Source: Williamsia sp. 1138
GTDB lineage: Bacteria > Actinomycetota > Actinomycetes > Mycobacteriales > Mycobacteriaceae
Reading direction: 5' to 3'
DNA: 64,000 nucleotides
Assembly: GCF_002095435.2 (NCBI RefSeq)
Contig: NZ_MJEJ02000039.1
Location: 1 to 64,000, forward strand
The translations under genes were made by a program, and so were the position numbers. How positions within the stretch are numbered: the first letter of the stretch is position 1; each line of letters starts with the position of its first letter. The notes beneath the pieces are model-generated. The model was given only the letters and a program-made list of their open reading frames with translations. It was not told the origin of the DNA and made no database searches. Positions 34,422 through 42,813 of the stretch are shown here, piece by piece.

Positions 34422-34922
34422 ATGTCGACAGATGCCATTGTCATCCTCAAGGACGACCATAAAGCAATCAAGAAGCTGTTCAAGGAGTTTCGTGATGCCG
34501 GTCCCGATGCGAAGAAGAAGAAGGCCGACACCGTCGCCAAGATCATCGAAGCGTTGACGGTTCACACGTACATCGAGAACGAGGTCATGTACCCCGCGGT
34601 CCGCAAAGCGGTGCCGGACGTCGAGGACGACATCCTGGAGTCGTACGAAGAGCACCATGTCGCCGATCTGCTGGTCATGGAACTCGTCACCATGACCCCC
34701 GACGATGAGCGGTTCGATGCCAAGACCACTGTCCTCATCGAGAACGTGGAGCATCACATCGAGGAAGAGGAAGCCGAATGGTTTCCGGAAGTCCGAAAGA
34801 CACTGGGTCGCAAAGAACTCCAGCGCATCGGTGAACAGCTGCTCGAGTCGCGGGCCAAGGCGCCGCACTCGCCTGCGCAACCGTCGGCGTTGAAGAAGAC
34901 CATCGACGCCGTCATCAAGTAG
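34422..34922 (+). CDS. Hemerythrin HHE-domain protein
   Basis: A 166-residue four-helix protein expected to bind a di-iron centre. Iron ligands are visible as DDH (residue 13), a VHTYIENEVMYP block (HxxxE), EEHH in the third helix and EHHIEEEEAEWFP (HxxxE) in the fourth. AGGAGAG at 34411-34417 fixes the ATG at 34422. Such proteins in actinobacteria are linked to oxygen, nitric oxide or oxidative stress. Single gene, convergent with the next one at a distance of 19 bases. Confidence 0.9.
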   Translation: MSTDAIVILKDDHKAIKKLFKEFRDAGPDAKKKKADTVAKIIEALTVHTYIENEVMYPAVRKAVPDVEDDILESYEEHHVADLLVMELVTMTPDDERFDAKTTVLIENVEHHIEEEEAEWFPEVRKTLGRKELQRIGEQLLESRAKAPHSPAQPSALKKTIDAVIK

Positions 34923-34941
34923 GCCGCTCGAAGCCCGCCGG

Positions 34942-36156
34942 TCAGCTCGAAGGCGCAGCGTCGGGGACGCTGGAGTCCACATCCTCGGACTCATCCGACG
35001 TCTGCGCAGGTGCACCCGTCGGGGCCGCAGGCGTGGTGGTTCGCGTCGGCGGCGTATAGATCGGAGGCGGCGTGTAGACAGGCCGTGTCGATGTTTCCCG
35101 GTCGGTCGTGGCGGGAGGGCGGCCCAGGTCAGGGGTGTTCTGCCGCCGAGTCGTCGAGTCCGGGGTGGTCGCGGGTGGAAGTGACTCCGTGGTCGTGGAG
35201 GTGGGAGTCTGCGCGGTCGGAGGGTCACTGGTGACCGTGTGTGAGGACATGCGGCCTGTGGACGGTACCTGCGGGATCCTGCTGGTCGACGGCGGAGGGT
35301 CGGCGGCCGTGGATGTAGAGGTGACGGGCAGGCTCGAATCGGAGAGTGTGGGTGCTCTCTTGTCGGGGTGCTGGGCCACGGCAACCGCGAGACCACCGGC
35401 GAGCAGAACGGCGGAAAGGCCCACAACAGCGACTGCGAGGCGGGATGGTCGAGTCTTCGGAGACCTCCCGTGCGCAGGCATGGGCTGCTCGCGTCCGGCC
35501 ACCAACGCGGCGCCGAACGCAACGCTGTACCGGCCACCGACGTCCCGGACCGGCAGTCCCGACGCGCGGGACATCTCCTCGATGACGCCGGGGATCTCTG
35601 CACCTGCTCCGGCCGCGACGATGACGTCGACCCCGAGGTCGACGACAGGTAGTGCCGCCATGGCGTCGGCCAGGGCGTCGGCACCCGCTCGCTCGTATGC
35701 CGGTAGGCGTGCGCTCGGAGCCTGCGCGGTGTCGATGACGGTTCCCGCTGCCGGGTCGATCAACATGAGGGGTGCGGTGGTCTCGGGTCGTCCCTGGTGA
35801 TCGAGAAGCTCTACCACCAGGGGGTTGGCGCCTGGGAACTGCGACGACACGGCGGCGGCGAGCGCCGGCGTCGAGGAGATGATGGTCGCGTGGGCGAGCC
35901 AGGCGGGAGCGCTGACCTGGAGGGCGCGATCGGTGAGCAGAATCTGGACCGTTGGGTCGGTGCACGCCACGGCAACGCGCTGGGCCGGAACGGGCGCCGA
36001 GTCCACCAGGCGGTCGAGATGGTCCGGCAGGGCGGCGTCAACCGCAGGAAGTGCGACTCTGTTTCTGGCGACCACTTCGTGGGTCACGGCGTCGATGAGC
36101 AAGAGCGTGATCTCGGTACCGGTGATCGCGAGGCCCAGGGTGTGCCCTTGGCTCAT
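34942..36156 (-). CDS. Membrane protein with actin-fold-like N domain and Pro/Ser/Thr-rich tail
   Basis: A 404-residue protein. Residues about 1-225 look like a cytoplasmic ribonuclease-H/actin-type fold (LGLAITGTEITLLLIDAVTH, and VDVIVAAGAGAEIPGVIEEM before GGRYSVAFGAALVAG, resembling the Hsp70/FtsA family end). One membrane helix follows (LAVAVVGLSAVLLAGGLAVAV), and then about 130 residues rich in Pro, Ser and Thr that should lie outside the membrane. I do not recognise a named family with confidence; similar proteins are annotated as hypothetical in mycobacteria. Divergent from the TetR gene. Confidence 0.65.
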   Translation of the reverse strand: MSQGHTLGLAITGTEITLLLIDAVTHEVVARNRVALPAVDAALPDHLDRLVDSAPVPAQRVAVACTDPTVQILLTDRALQVSAPAWLAHATIISSTPALAAAVSSQFPGANPLVVELLDHQGRPETTAPLMLIDPAAGTVIDTAQAPSARLPAYERAGADALADAMAALPVVDLGVDVIVAAGAGAEIPGVIEEMSRASGLPVRDVGGRYSVAFGAALVAGREQPMPAHGRSPKTRPSRLAVAVVGLSAVLLAGGLAVAVAQHPDKRAPTLSDSSLPVTSTSTAADPPPSTSRIPQVPSTGRMSSHTVTSDPPTAQTPTSTTTESLPPATTPDSTTRRQNTPDLGRPPATTDRETSTRPVYTPPPIYTPPTRTTTPAAPTGAPAQTSDESEDVDSSVPDAAPSS

Positions 36157-36356
36157 GCTGCTCCGCCTCCGCGATTATTGATCGTCTCTGTCATTTGTGA
36201 GCCAGAGTTTCTCTCTTGCGTTGTGTCTGAACGTAATTCGTGAGCATATGGAATTCGGACGGGTGGCGTTCGTGTGAGCTGCACTACTCGACAACGAGCA
36301 GTTGCTAAACCTTTTAGGCATAAGTATCCTCATATTAGGTGAACGGGAGGATGCCT

Positions 36357-36923
36357 ATGCCACGCGTGGGTTTGACCAGCGAACGTCTGGTGCGGGCAGG
36401 TGCAGAGCTTGCCGACGAGGTCGGGTTCGACCAGGTGACGGCCTCGGAGCTGGCCAGACGGTTCGACGTCAAGGTCGCCAGTCTGTACTCACATCTCAAG
36501 AACACCCAGGAGCTGAAGACCGGGATTGCGCTACTGGCGTTGGACGAGCTCGCCGAGCGGGCGTCTGACGCGCTGGCCGGGCGGGCGGGCAAAGACGCGT
36601 TGGTCGCCTTCGCCAACTCCTATCGTGACTACTCGCGCGATCATCCCGGCCGATACGCTGCCACCCAGTTCCGTCTCGATGCGGAGGCCGCTGCCGCGAG
36701 TGCCGGCGTCAAACACGCTCAGATGATGCGGGCGATCCTTCGGGGCTACGACCTTTCCGGAGATGAACAAACGCACGCGGTTCGTCTGCTGGGCAGCGTC
36801 TTTCATGGATACGCGAGTCTCGAGGCGGCCGGTGGATTCAGCCATAGTGCTCCTGACTCGCAGACGTCCTGGACCGCAATTCTCGATACCCTCGATGCCC
36901 TGCTACAGAATTGGCCACGATGA
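36357..36923 (+). CDS. TetR-family transcription regulator
   Basis: A 188-residue repressor. The N-terminal helix-turn-helix reads LVRAGAELADEVGFDQVTAS then RRFDVKVASLYSHLKNTQEL, and the C-terminal half resembles the WHG ligand domain (YAATQFRLDAEA, RLLGSVFHGYASLEAAGGF). GGGAGG six bases before the ATG at 36357 supports that start over in-frame GTG 36339 and ATG 36351. It overlaps the SGNH hydrolase gene by four bases and so probably controls that operon. Confidence 0.87.
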   Translation: MPRVGLTSERLVRAGAELADEVGFDQVTASELARRFDVKVASLYSHLKNTQELKTGIALLALDELAERASDALAGRAGKDALVAFANSYRDYSRDHPGRYAATQFRLDAEAAAASAGVKHAQMMRAILRGYDLSGDEQTHAVRLLGSVFHGYASLEAAGGFSHSAPDSQTSWTAILDTLDALLQNWPR

Positions 36924-38173
36924 ACCCGACCACCACAACGCCCATCACCGCGGGCCTCCTGCGCGGCGCGGCCGATATCGAGCACACGTCGAATGGTGTG
37001 CTCGTGCATCGCCTGCCGGTGGGTGCCCGCAGGCAACTCGCCGACCCTCAGTTGGCGATGGCCGAATCACAACCCGCGGGTGTGCGACTGGCCTTTCGGA
37101 CCGCCGCGACGGTGATCGAGCTGGATGTGCTCTCGACCAAGCGTCACTTCACCGGCCTGCCACCGCGTCCTGACGGAGTGTTCGAGCTGTTCATCGGCGG
37201 AGAACAGGCCGGTCGAGCGATCGCGACGGCCGGCACCACCATCACCGTCGACATGGCTGCGGGCTCGGTCGATCAACAGCCGGGACCGGTGAGCACTCTC
37301 GAGTTCGGTGACCTCGGTGCCCGAATCAAAGACGTCGAGATCTGGTTGCCACACAACGAAAATGTCGAACTCGTCGCGCTGCGCACCGATGCCGTCGTCG
37401 AACCGGCGATGGACACACCGCGCCCGGTCTGGGTGCACTACGGCAGTTCGATCAGCCAGGGATCCGGGGCCCATACTCCGAGCACCACCTGGCCCGCGAT
37501 CGCCGCAGCCGCAGGCGGCTCCGAACTCGTCAACCTCGGATTCTCCGGTGGTGCGATGCTGGATCTGTTCGTCGCGCGCGCCATTCGGGATACCCGTGCC
37601 GATGTCATCAGCCTCAAGATCGGCATCAACATCGTCAACGCCGATCTGATGCGGCTACGGGCCTTCACCGCCGCGGTCCACGGCTTTCTCGACACCATCC
37701 GCGACGGCCACCCCGACACCCCGATACTGGTGGTGTCGCCGATCTACTGCGCGATCCACGAGGACACCCCGGGGCCAGGCGCCTTCGACCCCGGTGCGTT
37801 CGCCGACGGGCGGGTGCAGTTCCGTGCCACCGGTGACCCGGCGGAGACCGCGGCCGGGAAGCTGACGCTGACCGTGATCAGGGACGAGCTCTCCCGCATC
37901 GTCGCCCAACGGGTCGACGACGACCGGAACCTCCACTACCTCGACGGACGAGAGCTGTACGGAGAAAACGACTTCGCGGAACTCCCATTGCCGGATCAAC
38001 TGCATCCCGACGCGGCGACCCACGAGCGGATCGGGCGCCGGTTCGCGGCCGCGGTGGCGAACCTCAGACTCCTACCACCGCCCGCCGGCGAGCCGGGACA
38101 AGAGGGAAGACCTGTTCGGCGATGCGGGCGAGTTCCTCATGTGCCGGCGAACACTGGATCAACAACAGCGTGA
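36920..38173 (+). CDS. SGNH/GDSL-type hydrolase
   Basis: A 417-residue esterase-like enzyme. Residues about 20-160 form a beta-sandwich N domain. The SGNH hydrolase domain follows: block I VHYGSSISQGSG (nucleophile Ser), block II NLGFSGGAML (Gly), block III KIGINIVNA (Asn) and the C-terminal DQLHPDAATHERIG with the Asp-x-x-His pair. The ATG at 36920 is coupled to the TetR stop codon. The last 36 codons run antisense into the end of the flavin monooxygenase gene at 38064, an unusually long tail overlap. Substrate unknown. Confidence 0.85.
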   Translation: MNPTTTTPITAGLLRGAADIEHTSNGVLVHRLPVGARRQLADPQLAMAESQPAGVRLAFRTAATVIELDVLSTKRHFTGLPPRPDGVFELFIGGEQAGRAIATAGTTITVDMAAGSVDQQPGPVSTLEFGDLGARIKDVEIWLPHNENVELVALRTDAVVEPAMDTPRPVWVHYGSSISQGSGAHTPSTTWPAIAAAAGGSELVNLGFSGGAMLDLFVARAIRDTRADVISLKIGINIVNADLMRLRAFTAAVHGFLDTIRDGHPDTPILVVSPIYCAIHEDTPGPGAFDPGAFADGRVQFRATGDPAETAAGKLTLTVIRDELSRIVAQRVDDDRNLHYLDGRELYGENDFAELPLPDQLHPDAATHERIGRRFAAAVANLRLLPPPAGEPGQEGRPVRRCGRVPHVPANTGSTTA

Positions 38174-39131
38174 CACCGGCTTCCTGGTAGGCGTTGATCT
38201 TCTCGGCGACCTGCTCGGGAGTGCCGACCAGGTCGGGACGCAGGCCCCGGGTCCCGACGGAGTACTCGCGCTTGGACACCTCGACGTCGAGCTCGGAGTT
38301 CGCGACGAACTCCTCGAACGATGCGTAGCCCGGCGACGTCGGGTCGATGGTGGTGATGCGATCGAGTTCGGCACGCGCTTCCTTCTCGGTGTCGCGGACG
38401 ATGATGAACGTCGACATCCCGAACTCGGCCATGTCGCGCTGATGGATTCGCTGTGATCGCAGGTTCATGTCGGCGATCTTCACGCGGGCTTCCTCCACGG
38501 TGCCGCCGTGCAGCACGTACGAGTCCGCGAACATGGCGATCGACTCGCGACCACTCTCGCTCTCGCCGCCGGCGAAGATCGGCGGGTGCTCGGCAGGCTT
38601 GGGGGACAGGATCGAATCCTGGATCGAGAAGTGTCCACCTTCGTAGGTGAACGGGGTGTGTTCCCAGAGGCCCCGCAGGATGTCGACGAATTCGGTTGCC
38701 TGTGTGTAGCGTTCGTCATGCCGGGTGAACTTGCCGCCGTACTGGCGGGCCTCTTCTTCCCACCATGCTGCGACGACGTTGAGCGAGAAACGTGCGGCGC
38801 CCTCGGCGGTCAGCCCGGCGATGTCAGTGATGGTCGCCGACTCCTTCGCGGTGACTGCGGGCAGGTGGAAGCCTGGGCGCACGGCCGTCATCACCCGGAG
38901 CTGCTGCGTGACAGCGAGTATGGCGGTCGACAATGACCATGCTTCGAGGCTGGGTGCCTCGACACCCTTGCGGTCATTGAGGTACAGCTCCGGGACGAGA
39001 GTCGTGTGGTAGCCGAGTCGATCGGCAAGCGTCGACAGGTTCTTGATGTAGTCCCAGGTCGCAGGCATACCTTCGTCGCCGACATTGCGCAGGAATCCAC
39101 CGTAGATGGGTGTCCAGTAACCGAAATCCAT
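38064..39131 (-). CDS. FMN-dependent monooxygenase, dimethylsulfone monooxygenase (SfnG)-like
   Basis: A 355-residue luciferase-like flavin monooxygenase. MDFGYWTPIYGGFLRNV, RLGYHTTLVPELYLNDRKG, MTAVRPGFHLPAVTAKESATI and RFSLNVVAAWWEEEARQYGG match the SfnG/alkanesulfonate monooxygenase group, which uses FMNH2 to split carbon-sulfur bonds. The gene begins one base after the sulfhydrylase stop codon, with its GGAGGA site inside that gene, so the two are co-translated and probably share a sulfur-assimilation role. Confidence 0.82.
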   Translation of the reverse strand: MDFGYWTPIYGGFLRNVGDEGMPATWDYIKNLSTLADRLGYHTTLVPELYLNDRKGVEAPSLEAWSLSTAILAVTQQLRVMTAVRPGFHLPAVTAKESATITDIAGLTAEGAARFSLNVVAAWWEEEARQYGGKFTRHDERYTQATEFVDILRGLWEHTPFTYEGGHFSIQDSILSPKPAEHPPIFAGGESESGRESIAMFADSYVLHGGTVEEARVKIADMNLRSQRIHQRDMAEFGMSTFIIVRDTEKEARAELDRITTIDPTSPGYASFEEFVANSELDVEVSKREYSVGTRGLRPDLVGTPEQVAEKINAYQEAGVTLLLIQCSPAHEELARIAEQVFPLVPARRRAVVGV

Positions 39132-39132
39132 G

Positions 39133-40431
39133 TCAATCCTCCAAGAGTGCGTCGAGCGAGATACGTAGGTCCTCGACGAGGTCTGCGGTGGTCTCCAGGC
39201 CGATCGAGAGGCGAATTGTCAGGTAGCCGAAGCCGGCCTGCTCCAACTGCTCGTCGCTCAGGTGGCTGTGGGTGGTGGTGGCGGGGTGCACCACCAACGA
39301 TCGGGCGTCGCCGATGTTCGCGACGATGGCGAACAGTTGCAGCGAATCGACGAACTTGTCGACCAGGGACTCGTCGACCTTCAGATCGAACGAGAAGACC
39401 GACCCGGGTCCCTTGGGCAGATAGCGCTGGGCAGCCGAATGCCACTGATTGCCCACGAGCCCCGGATAGTTCACGCGAGATACCGCCGAGTGTGCGTCGA
39501 GGAACTCGGCGATCACCGTGGCCGAGCGCACCTGACGCTCGAGCCGCAGATCGAGGGTTTCGAGCCCCTGCAACAGTTGGAAGGAGTTGAACGGCGACAG
39601 CGCGGGCCCGAGGTCGTGGACCACCTTGGTCTTCGCATAGACCAGATAGGCGCTGCGCTCGCGGCCGAACTCCTCCCACAGCACGATGTCGCCGACCCGT
39701 TTGTACGGTTCGGTGAACTGCGGCCAGCGCTGTGGATCTGCCCCATAGTCGAAGGTGCCGAGGTCGACGATCACGCCGCCCAGGGACGTTCCGTGCCCGC
39801 CGATGAACTTGGTTGCCGAGTAGACGACGATGTCGGCGCCGAAATCCTTGGGCCGCTGTAGATAAGGCGTCGCGATGGTGTTGTCGACGATCAGTGGTAC
39901 CCCGACGTCGTGCGCGACGTCGGCCACGGCCTCGACATCCAGCACGGAGGCAACGGGATTGCCGATGGTCTCCGCGAAAAATGCCCGCGTCTCGGGGCGC
40001 GCCGCCGATCGCCAGGCGTCCAGGTCGTCCTGATCGACGAGCGTGACCTCGATGCCGAAGTCGGCGAACGTGTCGGTCAGCAGATCCACGGTGCCGCCGT
40101 ACAACTGGCGGGCCGCCACGATGTGCTGACCGTGTTTGACCAGTGTGAGCAGCGACACAGCGACCGCGGACTGCCCGGACCCGGTGGCCAGCGCGGCGAC
40201 ACCGCCGTCGAGTTCGGCCATCCGTTGTTCGAACACCGTCTGGGTGGGGTTGCCGGTGCGGCTGTACAGGTTGCCTTTTCGCCGCAGCGAGAAGATGTCC
40301 CGGGCCGCCTCGAAGCTACCGAAGTCGTAGGCAACCGACTGGTAGATCGGTGGGACCGCGGTGTTCTGGGCAACTCCCGGTTGGTATCCGGCTCGCACCG
40401 CGCTGGTGGCGAAACCTGGGATCTGGGACAT
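39133..40431 (-). CDS. O-acetylhomoserine sulfhydrylase (Cys/Met metabolism PLP enzyme)
   Basis: A 432-residue PLP enzyme of the Cys/Met metabolism family. SRTGNPTQTVFEQRMAELDG, the GSGQSAVAVSLL phosphate-binding region and the Schiff-base lysine in VYSATKFIGGHG identify it. The length and the insert around GTFDYGADPQRWPQFTEPYK fit O-acetylhomoserine sulfhydrylases (MetY type), which fix sulfide or methanethiol into homocysteine or methionine. It is the first gene of a two-gene operon and divergent from the hydrolase-MocR operon; the intergenic region carries likely operators. Confidence 0.9.
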   Translation of the reverse strand: MSQIPGFATSAVRAGYQPGVAQNTAVPPIYQSVAYDFGSFEAARDIFSLRRKGNLYSRTGNPTQTVFEQRMAELDGGVAALATGSGQSAVAVSLLTLVKHGQHIVAARQLYGGTVDLLTDTFADFGIEVTLVDQDDLDAWRSAARPETRAFFAETIGNPVASVLDVEAVADVAHDVGVPLIVDNTIATPYLQRPKDFGADIVVYSATKFIGGHGTSLGGVIVDLGTFDYGADPQRWPQFTEPYKRVGDIVLWEEFGRERSAYLVYAKTKVVHDLGPALSPFNSFQLLQGLETLDLRLERQVRSATVIAEFLDAHSAVSRVNYPGLVGNQWHSAAQRYLPKGPGSVFSFDLKVDESLVDKFVDSLQLFAIVANIGDARSLVVHPATTTHSHLSDEQLEQAGFGYLTIRLSIGLETTADLVEDLRISLDALLED

Positions 40432-40452
40432 CGAGAGTCAAGCCTTTCGTCA

Positions 40453-40531
40453 GACAAAAGCAGATTATGTTCCGAACAAACACCATCGGAGAGCCATTTG
40501 CACGACTTTTGTTCTGCGTGAGCTTTTGTCT
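40453..40531. promoter_or_regulatory. Divergent control region of the sulfur cluster
   Basis: Two sets of sites are visible. An inverted pair AGACAAAAGC (40453-40462) and GCTTTTGTCT (40522-40531) lies 59 bases apart. TATGTTCCGAAC (40467-40478) recurs with one change at 42703-42714 upstream of the next monooxygenase gene. The region separates the sulfhydrylase gene from the hydrolase-MocR operon. Binding by the MocR protein is my inference. Confidence 0.5.
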
Positions 40532-40600
40532 TGTTCGTCCCGACCGCGTGAGCGACAGTGACCTGACAACCTGCGGAGACAACCTCGAGTAAGGACATCT

Positions 40601-41296
40601 GTGAGCATCGACTGGCTGGAACCCGAAGCAACCGTGCGAGGCTCGGTGGTCGTCATCACCGGTCGCGGTGAGCACGCCGGGGTGTACGGCCGATTCGCGC
40701 GCAGGATCGCCGTCGACGGGTACCGGGTCACCGTGGCCGAGGGCGGCAGTGGTGCGGCGCTCGCAGCGATCGACGCCGCGCAGGCCTCGTTGCCGGTGGT
40801 CGTCGTCGGTTCGGACACCGGCGCCTCGGAAGCGCTGACGGTGGCGGCGGCGCGGCCGGTGGTCACCGGGGTGGTGGCTGCCGGACTACTCACCGACACC
40901 GCAGTTGCGCCGGGGGATGACTGGGACGGCGAACTGGAGATCCGGTCTGCCTGTCCGGTCCACCGGGGTGTCCTCGACTCGGACGCCGTGGACAGGGGCG
41001 CACTGGCGATCCCGGCAACAGCGGTGACGGCAGAAGTGCTCGCCGCCAACACCGTTCCGACCTTGGTCGTGCACGGCTCGGCTGACGTCGTCAGCGCCGC
41101 TGACCAGGTACGCCGACTGGCGCAAGAGCTCCCCGAGGGCCGGATCGTGATCGTCAACGACGGGCGCCACGACATTCTCAACGACGTTTCGCATCGCTCG
41201 GTGGCCGCTGAGATCGTGCAGTTCCTCGAACGACTGAGGTTGCCGGGCGCACCCGACATCATCACCCGCATCCCAGCCGGCGTGCTCACGGGATGA
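40601..41296 (+). CDS. Alpha/beta hydrolase with Asp at the nucleophile elbow
   Basis: A 231-residue alpha/beta hydrolase. The opening strand SVVVITGRGEHAGVYGRFAR carries the oxyanion region. The nucleophile elbow reads VVVGSDTGASEAL, so the usual Ser position is Asp (G-S-D-T-G), as in dehalogenase-like or fluoroacetate-type enzymes. The acid is probably Asp in LVVHGSADVV and the base His in NDGRHDIL. The start is GTG at 40601. It overlaps the MocR gene by four bases and lies in the sulfur cluster. Hydrolysis of a thioester, ester or halide is possible; substrate not known. Confidence 0.75.
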   Translation: MSIDWLEPEATVRGSVVVITGRGEHAGVYGRFARRIAVDGYRVTVAEGGSGAALAAIDAAQASLPVVVVGSDTGASEALTVAAARPVVTGVVAAGLLTDTAVAPGDDWDGELEIRSACPVHRGVLDSDAVDRGALAIPATAVTAEVLAANTVPTLVVHGSADVVSAADQVRRLAQELPEGRIVIVNDGRHDILNDVSHRSVAAEIVQFLERLRLPGAPDIITRIPAGVLTG

Positions 41297-42666
41297 CGAC
41301 GAAGACCCCGGTGTCACCCGAGGCCGACACCATCGCCCCAGAGTGGCTCGGCGAGAGGATCGTTGGTCGCGCCAACCTCGCCGACGCGGTCGCCGAGCTG
41401 ATCAGATCCGGGGAGATCGCGGTGGGGGACCGGCTGCCGACCGTGCGTTCGCTGGCCAAGTCCACGGAGTTGACCGTGGGTGCCATCGTCCACGCGTGGG
41501 GGCAACTGCAGGATCAAGGGTTTGTCCAGACCCGGAGGCGCGGCGGAACGGTGGTGCTTCCGCCTCGAGACAGTGTGCCCGAGAGGGGAATCGCGGACTG
41601 GCGTGGTGTCGACCTCGCGCAGAATGCGCCCGACCTCGCATTGCAGCCATCGCTGGCGGACGCACTGTTGTCGAGTCTGGGCGCCGAGACCCTGAATGTT
41701 TTCGGCCGGGAGTTGATGACCAAGCGATTGCAGCAGGCGGTCGAGCGCAGTTGGCCGTTCGAGCCGCAGGCCTGGGCGACCGCCGGCGGTGGTACCGAGG
41801 CCTTGCTGCTCGCCGTCGAGGCCGCGGCCCCGCCCGGGTCCACGATCGCAGTCGACGAACCGCTGGGTCCCGGTGTGCTGGATACGATTCGGGATCTCGG
41901 TCTTCATGCGATAGGCGTGGGTGCCGACGCGGACGGGCCGTGCCCTGACGACCTCGAGGCGGCGTTGGCCGCAGGTGCGGTTGCTTTTGTGTTCCAGCCC
42001 GGTGCCCCGTTTGCCGTCGACCATGTGGTCACCGCGCAGCGAACTGCGCACCTTGCACGCGTTCTCGCAGCTCATCCTGGCGTCTGGATCATCGAGGACG
42101 ATTCGATCGGGCCGCTCGAGTCGGCTGATCTTCCCTCGATGGGCAGTGCGTTGCCCGATCGCGTCGTACGGATTCGCAGCTACTGCAAGGCCTATGGCAT
42201 CGACGTCCGCACGTCGGTGCTGGGCGGATCCCGTGAGTTGATCGAGACGGCGATGCGGTTGCGGAGCCACGGTGTCGGATCGAACAGCCGAATACTGCAG
42301 GACACCCTCGCGTACCTGATCAAGAGCGAGGACGCCGAGCGCGCAGTCCGGCTGGCCCAGGAGCGCTACGCCGCCCGTCGCACCGCACTGATCGAGGCTC
42401 TCGTGGTCCGAGACATCGATGCACGCGCGGGCGCCAACGGTCTCGTGGTGTGGGTCACAGTCTCCGACGAGACCGCTGCACTCGTGGCTCTTGCCCGGCA
42501 GGGGATCTCGGTAGGCGCCGGTTCGCGTTCGTTTGTCGAGCCGCGTGGACGCAACCTGTTACGTATCTCGGCGACCCAATTGCCCGACGACACAGAGGGA
42601 ATCGGTCAACTGGCCGATCTGGTTGCGGTCGCGGTGGTCGAGTCGGCACGAGAGTTCTTCGACTGA
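41293..42666 (+). CDS. MocR-type regulator (GntR winged helix + aminotransferase fold)
   Basis: A 457-residue regulator. Residues about 25-95 are a GntR winged helix (LADAVAELIRSGEIAVGDRL..TVRSLAKSTELTVGAIVHAWG). The rest is a fold-type-I aminotransferase domain with a PLP lysine in RIRSYCKAYGID. MocR proteins use PLP or an aldimine as ligand and typically control neighbouring genes. Here it lies between the divergent sulfhydrylase operon and the monooxygenase-ABC operon, and a shared TATGTTYCGAAC motif is found at both. It overlaps the hydrolase gene upstream. Confidence 0.88.
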   Translation: MTTKTPVSPEADTIAPEWLGERIVGRANLADAVAELIRSGEIAVGDRLPTVRSLAKSTELTVGAIVHAWGQLQDQGFVQTRRRGGTVVLPPRDSVPERGIADWRGVDLAQNAPDLALQPSLADALLSSLGAETLNVFGRELMTKRLQQAVERSWPFEPQAWATAGGGTEALLLAVEAAAPPGSTIAVDEPLGPGVLDTIRDLGLHAIGVGADADGPCPDDLEAALAAGAVAFVFQPGAPFAVDHVVTAQRTAHLARVLAAHPGVWIIEDDSIGPLESADLPSMGSALPDRVVRIRSYCKAYGIDVRTSVLGGSRELIETAMRLRSHGVGSNSRILQDTLAYLIKSEDAERAVRLAQERYAARRTALIEALVVRDIDARAGANGLVVWVTVSDETAALVALARQGISVGAGSRSFVEPRGRNLLRISATQLPDDTEGIGQLADLVAVAVVESAREFFD

Positions 42667-42702
42667 CCAACTATGTTCTGTGGCCTTCGCGCAACAAACG
42701 AA

Positions 42703-42714
42703 TATGTTTCGAAC
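42703..42714. promoter_or_regulatory. Candidate MocR operator (second copy)
   Basis: TATGTTTCGAAC, one mismatch from the 40467-40478 site, about 100 bases before the monooxygenase start. A related TATGTTCTG lies at 42672. This is consistent with one regulator acting on both promoters of the sulfur cluster. Confidence 0.45.
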
Positions 42715-42813
42715 CGCAGAGAATCTAACCCTCTTCGAGCCCGTATTTGTTCCATACACTTCCACGCAATACGGGCAAACAAACTCCCGACGCGTTCACA
42801 AAGGAGCACTTCC

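Noticed and set aside
34332-35684. A 450-codon open frame on the minus strand
   Set aside because: Crosses the hemerythrin gene in antisense and the Pro/Thr-rich gene in another frame; extremely Arg/Pro-rich.
40432-40600. SAM riboswitch upstream of the sulfhydrylase gene
   Set aside because: The region has inverted protein-binding-type sites but I could not find a conserved SAM riboswitch core or an anti-terminator arrangement.
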